NCBI GenBank assembly: GCA_013153415.1 | Contig: JAADEO010000076.1 | Location: 1 to 12,502, forward strand | Source: Deltaproteobacteria bacterium | Lineage (GTDB): Bacteria > Desulfobacterota > Anaeroferrophillalia > Anaeroferrophillales > Tharpellaceae | Direction: 5' to 3' | DNA length: 12,502 bases | Shown: positions 1-5,685 of the stretch, piece by piece | How the letters are laid out: each line of letters opens with the position of its first letter | Position numbering within the stretch: the first letter of the stretch is position 1 | Notes under the pieces: model-generated | Database searches by the model: none | Seen by the model: only the letters and a program-made list of their open reading frames with translations | What the model was told of the DNA's origin: nothing | Position numbers and translations under genes: made by a program

Positions 1-347
1 TGGAGGAGGCCGGCTGCGCGACCCTGATGCCGCTCGGCGCCCCGATCGGCAGTAACAAGGGGCTCAAGACCCGGGACCTGGTGACAATCATTATCGAACA
101 GGCTGGAGTGCCGGTGGTAGTCGATGCCGGCCTTGGAGCGCCTTCTCACGCCGCCCTGGCTATGGAACTCGGGGCCGATGCGGTTCTGGTCAATACGGCC
201 TTGGCTGATACCTCCGACCCGGCGGCGATGGCCCGGGCTTTTCGTAAAGGGGTTGAAGCCGGCCGCGAAGCCTTTCTCGCTGGTCTCGGTCCTGAGCGCG
301 AGCGGGCCGAAGCCTCGAGCCCTCTGACCGGTTTTCTCCGGGATTGA
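1..347 (+). CDS. thiG: Thiazole synthase ThiG, C-terminal part (5' end outside the window)
   Basis: ThiG builds the thiazole phosphate ring of thiamine from 1-deoxy-D-xylulose 5-phosphate, dehydroglycine and sulfur carried on ThiS thiocarboxylate, in the cytoplasm. The reading frame is open from base 3 and begins EEAGCATLMPLGAPIGSNKG, the typical ThiG segment preceding the substrate-phosphate loop. It continues with DAGLGAPSHAALAMELGADA and VNTALA, the last beta-alpha units of the TIM barrel that hold the phosphate. The catalytic lysine and the start lie upstream and cannot be checked. About 115 residues are visible, and the stop falls where ThiG normally ends. The downstream thiH follows after 16 bases, so the two form an operon. 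Family assignment is firm. One small oddity is SNKGL where many homologues have SGxGI, which is probably normal variation. Confidence 0.95.
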   Translation, partial: EEAGCATLMPLGAPIGSNKGLKTRDLVTIIIEQAGVPVVVDAGLGAPSHAALAMELGADAVLVNTALADTSDPAAMARAFRKGVEAGREAFLAGLGPERERAEASSPLTGFLRD

Positions 348-363
348 CGGGAGGAGACTGTAA

Positions 364-1530
364 GTGGAAGAACATTTCAGGGAGGTTCTGAGCCGGTTCC
401 CTCCCCAACGGATAAAAGAGCTGGTCGCGGCCGCGACCCCGGAGCGGATCGAGCGGGCTCTGAGCCGGGAGCAGTTGACCTTGGAGGATTTCGGGGCCCT
501 GGTTTCGCCCCGGATCAGCGATTCCCAGCTCGAGCTTCTGGCTCGCCGGGCCCACCGTCTTACCTGTCGGCGTTTCGGCCGGATAATCCTGCTCTATGCT
601 CCGCTCTATCTCTCCAATGAGTGCAGTAACGGCTGTCGCTACTGTGGGTTCAATGCCGAGAACCAATTGCCGCGTCGGACTCTGCGGCCCGACGAGATCG
701 AGCGCGAGGTGAGAATTCTCCATGAACTCGGTTTTCGACACCTGTTGTTGCTGACCGGTGAGGCGCCGCGGGTGGCCGGGATCGACTATCTTGAAAATGC
801 GGTCCGCCTGGTCAAACCCTGGTGCGGTTCCATCTCCATCGAGGTTTTTCCGATGGACCGGGAGGGTTACGGCCGGATGGTGGCGGCCGGGGTTGACGGC
901 CTGACCCTCTACCAGGAGACCTATGATCCCGAATTGTATCGCGATCTGCATCCGTATGGCCCCAAAAGCGATTACGAATTTCGTCTTCGGGCCCCGGAGG
1001 CGGCCGGGGAGGCCGGTTTCCGTCGCCTGGGGATCGGCGCCCTGCTGGGGCTTGGCGATCCCCTGGTCGATATTTTTTCGACCGCTCTGCACGCCCGGTG
1101 GCTGGCCCGCCGTTTCTGGCGTACCCAGGTAACTATCTCTTTTCCCCGCCTGCGTCCGGCCGAAGGCGCGATAGCTTCCCATTGCGAGGTTTCCGACCGG
1201 CAACTGACCCAGTTTATCTGTGCTTTGCGCCTGTTTTTGCCGGATGCCGGACTGGTGCTTTCAACCCGGGAGTCGGCCGCTCTCAGGGATCACCTGCTGC
1301 CCTTGGGGATCACCCAGATGAGCGCCGGTTCCTGTACTGCCCCCGGGGGTTACGGAGATAGTGATGAACAGGGTGAACAGTTCGAGATCAGTGACCGGCG
1401 TTCACCGGCCGAGTTCGCCCGGGTTCTGACTGCGCGGGGTTACGAGGTGGTCTGGAAGGACTGGGATACCGCTTTTCTCGATCCGGTTGCCGGTGAAACG
1501 AAAAGACCCGGTTTATCCGGGCTTGTTTGA
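364..1530 (+). CDS. thiH: 2-iminoacetate synthase ThiH (radical SAM tyrosine lyase)
   Basis: ThiH cleaves tyrosine with S-adenosylmethionine to give dehydroglycine and p-cresol; the dehydroglycine feeds ThiG. It replaces the oxygen-dependent glycine oxidase ThiO, which fits an anaerobe. The 388-residue protein has the usual family length. The radical SAM cluster motif CSNGCRYC has Cys87, Cys91 and Cys94, followed by GF as in other ThiH proteins. The end carries WKDWDTAF, typical of the C-terminal domain. The start chosen is a GTG at 364, preceded by a strong GGGAGGAG ribosome site about seven bases upstream. There is no credible ATG nearby. The gene follows thiG by 16 bases. A short hairpin (CCCGG-TTTAT-CCGGG, 1507-1521) followed by CTTGTTT spans the last codons and could act as a weak terminator. 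Confidence 0.96.
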   Translation: MEEHFREVLSRFPPQRIKELVAAATPERIERALSREQLTLEDFGALVSPRISDSQLELLARRAHRLTCRRFGRIILLYAPLYLSNECSNGCRYCGFNAENQLPRRTLRPDEIEREVRILHELGFRHLLLLTGEAPRVAGIDYLENAVRLVKPWCGSISIEVFPMDREGYGRMVAAGVDGLTLYQETYDPELYRDLHPYGPKSDYEFRLRAPEAAGEAGFRRLGIGALLGLGDPLVDIFSTALHARWLARRFWRTQVTISFPRLRPAEGAIASHCEVSDRQLTQFICALRLFLPDAGLVLSTRESAALRDHLLPLGITQMSAGSCTAPGGYGDSDEQGEQFEISDRRSPAEFARVLTARGYEVVWKDWDTAFLDPVAGETKRPGLSGLV

Positions 1531-1563
1531 GTCCGAGCCGAGGTTGAGGCGGAGATTAAAATC

Positions 1564-1592
1564 TTGACCGCTCAGAGAGGGTTTGCTAGTTT
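1564..1592 (+). promoter_or_regulatory. Candidate sigma-70 promoter for the lipoprotein gene
   Basis: TTGACC (1564-1569) is followed after 17 bases by TAGTTT (1587-1592). The -35 box matches the consensus at five of six bases and the -10 box at three of six. It lies in the gap between thiH and the lipoprotein gene, pointing the right way. Spacing is ideal but the -10 box is poor, so this is only a candidate. Confidence 0.35.
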
Positions 1593-1614
1593 GCCAACTA
1601 AAGAAAATTCCTGC

Positions 1615-1635
1615 CCCCGCAGTCGCCCTGCGGGG
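1615..1635 (+). other. GC hairpin in the leader of the lipoprotein gene
   Basis: CCCCGCAG (1615-1622) and CTGCGGGG (1628-1635) form a perfect 8-bp stem with a 5-base loop. Only TTCGG follows, with no T-run, so it is a poor intrinsic terminator. It ends 20 bases before the lipoprotein start codon and could be a leaky stop after thiH or an mRNA leader structure. No known riboswitch fold is recognised. Confidence 0.35.
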
Positions 1636-1655
1636 TTCGGTTCGGGTGAAAGCTC

Positions 1656-2231
1656 ATGTTGAATTCTCCGGGGTCCAGAAAAAAATCGCGGCATTTCCCT
1701 GTGACTGTTTTGTTGCTGTTCGGGGCTTTCCTCTTTTCCGGTTGTGTTCATAACCCGGGCGCCGTGGTTCTTCATCCCGCGGTGGATCGCGGGCAGGTGG
1801 TTTTCCGGGTCAGGCATCTCTTTTTCTCCTACAATGTCGACTACTCTGTTGGCCGCTTGAGTAATGGTAGGGGGATGGTGGTGGTTGGAGAGATTGAGAA
1901 TAGCACCACTGTCAAGCTGGAAAATTTCAAGCTCGAACTTGAAATCAAGGATGAGAAAGGCCGGGTTCTGGCCACTGCGGTAACTGATTCCTTCCCGGTC
2001 GATCCGGACGCACGAAGCCTTTTCACCTTTCATGTTCCGACGATGAATGAACGGGTACTGTTCAGTTTCCGTTGCCAGTTCGAATATCGGCAGAAGTCTT
2101 CCGGCGGGTATGTCACGACCGTCCGGGATCAGAGTCATTTCCGTGACTGGATCGATTTTTCGGAAGGGGTTGTCAAGAACCCCGCAAATGCCCAGACCAA
2201 TGAGTATATCAGGGGGAAGATCGGCGACTGA
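1656..2231 (+). CDS. Putative lipoprotein with an FxLYD-like beta-sandwich domain
   Basis: The 191-residue protein begins with a basic stretch (residues 1-13) and a hydrophobic run ending in the lipobox LFSGC, with Cys30 the predicted lipidated residue. It should be exported by Sec, processed by signal peptidase II, and anchored to a membrane. Residues about 74-142 (GMVVVGEIENSTTVKLENFK and after) look like an FxLYD-type or related immunoglobulin-like domain: a strand ending in GEIEN, then LExFKLELEIKDEKGRVLAT. Such domains occur in surface proteins of unknown role. The start is supported by the fit of the signal peptide; the ribosome site (GGGTGAAAG) is modest. A bidirectional terminator lies about 110 bases downstream. 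The lipoprotein call is strong, the domain call moderate, and no specific function can be given. The 110 bases between stop and terminator show nothing recognisable. Confidence 0.82.
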   Translation: MLNSPGSRKKSRHFPVTVLLLFGAFLFSGCVHNPGAVVLHPAVDRGQVVFRVRHLFFSYNVDYSVGRLSNGRGMVVVGEIENSTTVKLENFKLELEIKDEKGRVLATAVTDSFPVDPDARSLFTFHVPTMNERVLFSFRCQFEYRQKSSGGYVTTVRDQSHFRDWIDFSEGVVKNPANAQTNEYIRGKIGD

Positions 2232-2341
2232 TCCGGGCTGATGCTTTGTTTCGGGAAGCCTTTTGTTACGGGTGGCGAATTTTCCTGTCTGCCTCCCATT
2301 CTCCCTTCCCGCAATTGGTTTTTCTTTCCGGAGCGACAATA

Positions 2342-2381
2342 AAAAAGGGTCTGTAACCATTCAAGGTTACAGACCCTTTTT
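2342..2381 (-). terminator. Bidirectional intrinsic terminator between the lipoprotein gene and tRNA-Leu
   Basis: A perfect inverted repeat pairs 2342-2358 (AAAAAGGGTCTGTAACC) with 2365-2381, leaving a 6-base loop. The arms end in A-runs and T-runs, so the hairpin gives a GC-containing stem followed by U's in either direction. On the minus strand it starts seven bases past the tRNA CCA end. On the plus strand it closes the lipoprotein transcript. It therefore insulates two converging units. Confidence 0.92.
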
Positions 2382-2387
2382 CGATGA

Positions 2388-2474
2388 TGGTGCCGAAGGC
2401 CGGACTCGAACCGGCACGGGTGCGTACCCACTACCCCCTCAAGATAGCGTGTCTACCAGTTCCACCACTTCGGC
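2388..2474 (-). tRNA. tRNA-Leu (anticodon GAG), CCA encoded
   Basis: The 87-nt minus-strand RNA folds as a class II tRNA. The acceptor stem is GCCGAAG paired with CTTCGGC, followed by ACCA encoded in the DNA. The D arm contains GGTGGAACTGGTAGACAC, typical of bacterial tRNA-Leu. The anticodon stem CTATC/GGTAG encloses the loop TTGAGGG, placing GAG at positions 34-36, which reads CUC and CUU leucine codons. A long variable arm follows, and the T arm has GGTTCGAGTCC. The gene stands alone with its own promoter and terminator. No integration footprint (a repeated 3' tRNA end) is visible in the window. Confidence 0.96.
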
Positions 2475-2503
2475 GTTGGCTTTCCGCTTGGGAAACCGGG
2501 GCT

Positions 2504-2532
2504 CTTCTAAACTATCTCTTCGCGCTTGTCAA
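2504..2532 (-). promoter_or_regulatory. Promoter of tRNA-Leu
   Basis: On the minus strand, a perfect TTGACA -35 box (2527-2532) is followed after exactly 17 bases by TAGAAG (2504-2509), which matches the -10 consensus at four of six bases. The expected start point is about 20-25 bases before the mature tRNA 5' end, a normal leader length for a stable RNA gene. Confidence 0.7.
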
Positions 2533-2640
2533 GAAATTGTTGCCCGGGTACGAGTGGTTTGCAATGGGGTTGCATCTTTCCGGATGTGGGTCTATAGTAT
2601 GAAGCTTTCGCTTTTTGGCAACCGGTGCCTGAAAGAGTGA

Positions 2641-2663
2641 AAGCCCGGCGTTGGGCCGGGCTT
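2641..2663 (-). terminator. Intrinsic terminator of the YjfB-like gene
   Basis: AAGCCCGGC (2641-2649) pairs perfectly with GCCGGGCTT (2655-2663) around a 5-base loop. Read on the minus strand it is followed by TCACTCTTTC, pyrimidine-rich but not a clean T-run. It lies 45 bases past the stop of the minus-strand small gene. On the plus strand the following bases are G-rich, so it can only serve the minus strand. Confidence 0.55.
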
Positions 2664-2708
2664 GCGGAGGGGTATCACAGACCTGCCTGCATTTTGCGTA
2701 AATCGGGA

Positions 2709-2885
2709 TCAGGCGAGGACGTCGAGGTTCTGTCCCAGGCCCATCTCGGTCAGCATCTGGGCGATTTGCTGCTGGCTGTCGGAGATCTCTCGCAGCATCT
2801 CCACCTGGACGGCGGCGCTGGTCTGCTGTTGCTGGGCGGCCACCGCCTGGGTGGCCAGGTTTCCGGATACGGGGGTTACTTGCAT
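2709..2885 (-). CDS. 58-residue YjfB-like putative motility protein
   Basis: This short minus-strand frame encodes MQVTPVSGNLATQAVAAQQQ and continues through a Gln-rich amphipathic helix (QVEMLREISDSQQQIAQML) to the end GLGQNLDVLA. Size, one long helix with repeated QQQ, and a closing N-L/I-D-V motif fit the YjfB family of tiny putative motility proteins, whose molecular role is not established. The ATG at 2885 has GGGAG six to seven bases upstream. The predicted protein has no signal peptide or membrane segment. A sigma-28-like promoter lies 46 bases before the start and a hairpin terminator follows, so this looks like a stand-alone, flagellar-regulated transcript. No other flagellar gene is in the window. 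That the gene is real is well supported by promoter, ribosome site and terminator; the family name is from remembered resemblance. Confidence 0.72.
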   Translation of the reverse strand: MQVTPVSGNLATQAVAAQQQQTSAAVQVEMLREISDSQQQIAQMLTEMGLGQNLDVLA

Positions 2886-2930
2886 GTTTTTCTCCCATCC
2901 TGAAGTTTCCGGTTCGATACTTATCTGTCT

Positions 2931-2957
2931 CTTTCGGCAGCTGTGGGAAAAACTTTA
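2931..2957 (-). promoter_or_regulatory. Sigma-28 (FliA)-type flagellar promoter
   Basis: On the minus strand TAAAGTTT (2950-2957) is followed after exactly 11 bases by GCCGAAAG (2931-2938). The classic FliA consensus is TAAAGTTT-N11-GCCGATAA, so the -35 half matches at eight of eight, the spacer is exact, and the -10 half matches at six of eight. The predicted start point is roughly 40 bases upstream of the start codon of the YjfB-like gene. Confidence 0.72.
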
Positions 2958-2977
2958 GTCTTTTAAATAAAATCCAG

Positions 2978-3694
2978 ATGGCTGAAACCAATTTTACAAT
3001 TTATCGGAATGACAGCCATCTCGGTCTTCGAGACCTGCCGGATGCTTCCGTGGATCTGCTGCTGACCGATCCACCCTACAATCTCCGGCCCTATTCGACC
3101 GGAAATATGAAATTTTCCTGGCGTTCGGAGATCAACAACGACCTGGCGGAGTGGGACGGAGGGTTCGACCCGGAGGCCTTCCGGGATGAGTTCCTGCGGG
3201 TTCTCAAGCCGACCGGCAACCTTTTCGCCTTCTGTTCCTATAACCTGATGGGGCGCTGGCACGAGGTTTTCGACCCACTGTTCGATACTTTTCAGTTTTT
3301 TGTCTGGCACAAGACCAACCCGGTGCCCAAATTCCGCAAGGCCGGTTTCCTCAACAGCTGTGAGCTGATTGTCTGCATGTGGAACCGGGGGCATACCTGG
3401 AATTTCGGCCGCCAGAGTGAAATGCACAATTTTTTCGAGAGCCCGATCTGCATGCGGCCGGAACGCCTGGCCGCGCCCAAGCACCCGACTCAGAAACCGG
3501 TGGCTCTGCTGAAACACCTGATCAATATTGCGAGCAATACGGGTGATACGGTTCTCGACCCCTTCATGGGGGTGGGCTCGACCGGGGTCGCGGCCCTGGA
3601 GATGGGCCGGCGTTTTGTCGGTATCGAGATCGATGAAGAGTACTTCCAGGCTGCGGAAAAGCGTTTGCGGCAAGTGACGGCCGGACTGTTTTAG
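2978..3694 (+). CDS. Orphan beta-class DNA methyltransferase (probably N6-adenine)
   Basis: The 238-residue protein has the amino-methyltransferase motifs in beta-class order. The catalytic motif IV DPPYN is near the N-terminus (residues 31-35), HPTQKP is at 169-174, and the SAM-binding motif I DPFMGVGSTG is at 194-203, followed by GIEIDEEYFQAAEKR. DPPY favours N6-adenine methylation, although some N4-cytosine enzymes share it. No restriction endonuclease, specificity subunit or phage gene is adjacent, so it is likely a solitary methyltransferase acting in regulation, repair timing or protection; which of these cannot be told. The start at 2978 has no convincing Shine-Dalgarno sequence (AAATAAAAT precedes it), but motif IV sits at the usual distance from it. 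It is divergent from the YjfB-like gene with 92 bases between starts. The recognition sequence cannot be predicted from the protein. Confidence 0.88.
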   Translation: MAETNFTIYRNDSHLGLRDLPDASVDLLLTDPPYNLRPYSTGNMKFSWRSEINNDLAEWDGGFDPEAFRDEFLRVLKPTGNLFAFCSYNLMGRWHEVFDPLFDTFQFFVWHKTNPVPKFRKAGFLNSCELIVCMWNRGHTWNFGRQSEMHNFFESPICMRPERLAAPKHPTQKPVALLKHLINIASNTGDTVLDPFMGVGSTGVAALEMGRRFVGIEIDEEYFQAAEKRLRQVTAGLF

Positions 3695-3722
3695 TACCTT
3701 GCAGGTCATTTTCTGCTTGGGG

Positions 3723-3793
3723 TTAGCCACGAAATTGCACGAAACGGGCAGGTTTTGTTTTGCGTGGTTTTTTCGTGATCTTTTGTGGCTTAA
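3723..3793. repeat. Imperfect inverted repeat with CACGAA motifs
   Basis: The left arm (3723-3744) contains GCCACGAAATTGCACGAAA and the right arm (3771-3793), read on the minus strand, contains GCCACAAAAGATCACGAAA. That is 15 of 19 matching positions, and both arms are flanked by TTA. The 26-base centre carries a further CCACGC on the minus strand. CACGAA-rich intergenic inverted repeats of this kind occur in many bacterial genomes. This copy lies between the methyltransferase and the EI24-like gene, and its strong potential hairpin could act on the RNA. Confidence 0.6.
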
Positions 3794-3830
3794 AAATACT
3801 TATTTGTGGGTCCAAAGCCCATGTTTGGGT

Positions 3831-3849
3831 TGCGGGATCTGTTCCCGCA
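3831..3849 (+). other. Short hairpin upstream of the EI24-like gene
   Basis: TGCGGGA (3831-3837) and TCCCGCA (3843-3849) form a 7-bp perfect stem with a 5-base loop, followed by TCAGAATCTTT. It could be a weak terminator for the methyltransferase transcript or a leader structure ending 27 bases before the next start codon. The tail is not a clean T-run, so the role is uncertain. Confidence 0.3.
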
Positions 3850-3876
3850 TCAGAATCTTTGGGAAGAGGTAGAAAA

Positions 3877-4692
3877 ATGTTGAAGAAAAAAATGGTTACG
3901 CCGGCACCGGCGGAGAAGAAATGGCTGCCGCTGGGTTTCTCATTGCGTTTTCTTTGTGGAAATTTCAATCTCCTGGGCTTGAGCCTGCTGCTGATGTGCG
4001 GAACCGCGCTGCTGACCTGGCTCGGTTACCTGGTGACCATCCATTTCGCCGACAGCCTGACCGCCCACTTCTTCCAGCAGGCTCCGGAAGCGGCCGGTAT
4101 CGTCGGCTGGTTAAAGGTCAAGGGCTGGTGGCTGTTGAAGATGCTTTTCCTGCTCCTCTCCCGGGTTATAGCCTTTTACCTTGCCTTTCTCGCAGCCTAC
4201 TCCCTGACCTCGCCGGGCTACTCCTTTCTGAGCGTTTCGACCGAAAAACGTTTTCTCAAAGAGGAGTTTGCCGAGGATGAAGGCTTTTCCCTGGCGATAA
4301 TCATGCGGGACCTGATCGAGGGCTGCAAGATCGGACTTTTCGGTCTCCTGGTGACGGTCGCCGCCCTGTTGCTCAATGTCATTCCTCTGGTCGGTGCGGT
4401 ACTGGTGATCCTGCTTTACGTTTTCTATTCGGCCCTGATGTTTATCGACTATCCCGCTTCCCGTCAGCACTGGAGCCTGGGGCAGAAGCTGGGCTGGATT
4501 CGCAAACAGTGGCTCAAGGCTCTGCGCCTGGGCTGGCTGCCGGCCCTGGTGAGCATGATTCCGGTGGTCAACATTTTTTTCATGGCCCTGCTTTTTCCCC
4601 TTTTTACAGTTCATGCGACGCTCAATTTCGTCAACGCCCTGCCGGAGCGGGAAAAGCCGCCGGCTCCGGATGCTGCATCCCGGGAAGCCTAG
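3877..4692 (+). CDS. EI24/CysZ-like multi-pass membrane protein
   Basis: The 271-residue protein has hydrophobic blocks at about residues 32-56, 85-112, 153-185 and 222-247, a polar cytoplasmic N-terminus (MLKKKMVTPAPAEKK) and a Pro-rich polar tail. The segment FIDYPASRQHWSLGQK at about 189-204, followed by a further hydrophobic domain with PLFTVHATLNFV, is characteristic of the EI24 domain family, which includes the sulfate transporter CysZ. A transport role is possible, but no sulfate-assimilation gene is adjacent and many family members have no known substrate. The ATG at 3877 is preferred over an in-frame TTG at 3760 because AGAGG lies nearby upstream and the extra 39 codons would fall in the inverted repeat. 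The next genes are 117 bases away behind their own promoter candidate. Confidence 0.85.
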   Translation: MLKKKMVTPAPAEKKWLPLGFSLRFLCGNFNLLGLSLLLMCGTALLTWLGYLVTIHFADSLTAHFFQQAPEAAGIVGWLKVKGWWLLKMLFLLLSRVIAFYLAFLAAYSLTSPGYSFLSVSTEKRFLKEEFAEDEGFSLAIIMRDLIEGCKIGLFGLLVTVAALLLNVIPLVGAVLVILLYVFYSALMFIDYPASRQHWSLGQKLGWIRKQWLKALRLGWLPALVSMIPVVNIFFMALLFPLFTVHATLNFVNALPEREKPPAPDAASREA

Positions 4693-4703
4693 CGACAAAG
4701 CGC

Positions 4704-4732
4704 TTGACTTTGTATACAAAAACTACTAGGGC
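4704..4732 (+). promoter_or_regulatory. nfnAB promoter candidate with overlapping palindromic operator
   Basis: A -35-like TTGACT (4704-4709) overlaps by one base the perfect 12-bp palindrome TTTGTATACAAA (4709-4720). A -10 at 17-base spacing would be TAGGGC, which is weak. The palindrome core TTGTATACAA resembles operators used by many FadR-type GntR repressors. Its position just downstream of the -35 box is right for repression. The palindrome is certain; the regulator family is inference and no regulator gene is in the window. Confidence 0.45.
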
Positions 4733-4809
4733 GGTCTTGTGTCTTTTTTAGCAAAGGCTGACCCGGTGGATGGCCGGGAACAGCCCCGTGATTGCGCAAG
4801 GAGAAAATT

Positions 4810-5685
4810 GTGAATCGAATTGTAGCGAAAGAGGAGTTTTCCCGTAACCCGGGTGTCAAGATGATGCAGATCGAGGCCCCGGGTATCGCCCGCAAGGCCA
4901 AAGGCGGGCAGTTCGTGGTTTTCAGGCTTGATGAAACCGGTGAAAGGGTGCCCCTGACCGTGGCCGACACCGACCCGGAAAAGGGCCTGGTGACGATTAT
5001 CTTCCAGGAGGTCGGCAAGAGTACGATGGCCCTGGGGGCGCTTGAGGTCGGCGACTGCCTGGCTGATTTCATCGGTCCGTTGGGCCGGCCGACCCATATG
5101 GATGATTACGGTACGGTCCTCTGCGTTGCTGGCGGGATCGGCATCGCCCCGACCCATAATATCGCCAAGGCCCTGAAAGCCCATGGCAACCGGATCATCA
5201 CGGTGATGGGAGCCCGGACCAAGGAACTGCTCTTTTGGGAAGATAAGATGCGGGCTTTGAGCGATGAGATCTACGTCTGTACCGATGACGGCTCCTACGG
5301 TATCCACGGCCTGGTGACCAAGGTCGAGCAGGAGCTGCTGGAAAAGAACCGGGAGAGCGGCGAGATCGGTCTGGTGATCGGCATCGGTCCGCCGATCATG
5401 ATGAAGTTCGTCTGCAAGACCTCGGAGCCGTTCGGGGTCAAGACCCTGGTCAGCCTGCCGACGATCATGGTCGATGCTACCGGGATGTGCGGCGCCTGCC
5501 GGGTGACGGTTGGCGGTGAGACCAAGTTCGTTTGTGTCGACGGGCCCGAGTTCGACGGCCATCAGGTCGATTTCGACGAGATGATGAAACGCCAGGCGAT
5601 CTACCTGGAGCAGGAGAAGGTGGCCCGTGAACTCTATGAAAAAGAGGCAGGCTGCTGTGGCGAGTGCGGAGGTGACCGGCAATGA
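4810..5685 (+). CDS. nfnA: NfnA/SudB-type ferredoxin:NADP oxidoreductase small subunit
   Basis: This 291-residue flavoprotein is the small subunit of the NADH-dependent reduced ferredoxin:NADP+ oxidoreductase (NfnAB, also called SudB), which binds FAD, NAD(H) and a [2Fe-2S] cluster. Seen in order: the FAD-binding RVPLTVAD (46-53), the pyridine nucleotide loop GGIGIAP (108-114), IGPP (192-195), and the cluster motif with Cys227, Cys230 and Cys242 before VDGPEFDGHQVD. Only three cysteines line this motif, with Asp222 nearby, in keeping with the three-Cys-plus-Asp ligation I recall for Thermotoga NfnA. The start is a GTG at 4810 with AAGGAG six bases upstream; an earlier TTG at 4792 lies before that ribosome site. 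The gene overlaps nfnB by four bases (ATGA), showing translational coupling. Unusual: the C-terminus ends in GCCGECGG, adding Cys282, Cys283 and Cys286. Confidence 0.92.
   Translation: MNRIVAKEEFSRNPGVKMMQIEAPGIARKAKGGQFVVFRLDETGERVPLTVADTDPEKGLVTIIFQEVGKSTMALGALEVGDCLADFIGPLGRPTHMDDYGTVLCVAGGIGIAPTHNIAKALKAHGNRIITVMGARTKELLFWEDKMRALSDEIYVCTDDGSYGIHGLVTKVEQELLEKNRESGEIGLVIGIGPPIMMKFVCKTSEPFGVKTLVSLPTIMVDATGMCGACRVTVGGETKFVCVDGPEFDGHQVDFDEMMKRQAIYLEQEKVARELYEKEAGCCGECGGDRQ

Noticed and set aside
1..363. TPP riboswitch for the thi genes
   Set aside because: The window opens inside thiG, so any leader upstream of the operon is not visible; no THI-box is seen before thiH.
190..1203. Minus-strand frame of 337 codons opposite thiG/thiH
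   Set aside because: Covers the radical SAM gene, which has all its motifs on the plus strand; composition is typical of an antisense shadow.
1572..2360. Minus-strand frame of 262 codons opposite the lipoprotein gene
   Set aside because: Its start lies inside the bidirectional terminator and it has no family resemblance; the plus-strand signal peptide and lipobox are clear.
2388..2474. tRNA-Leu as an integration site for a mobile element
   Set aside because: No integrase gene and no repeated copy of the tRNA 3' end elsewhere in the window.
2625..2903. Plus-strand frame over the small motility-type gene
   Set aside because: The minus-strand frame has a promoter, ribosome site and terminator that fit; the plus-strand frame begins just before the terminator hairpin and lacks a ribosome site.
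3760..3876. Longer start (TTG at 3760) for the EI24-like protein
   Set aside because: The extension would run through the inverted repeat and a hairpin, while ATG 3877 has a ribosome site and a normal N-terminus.
4726..5682. Minus-strand frame of 318 codons opposite nfnA
   Set aside because: Shadow of a well-conserved plus-strand gene; no ribosome site and no recognisable domain.
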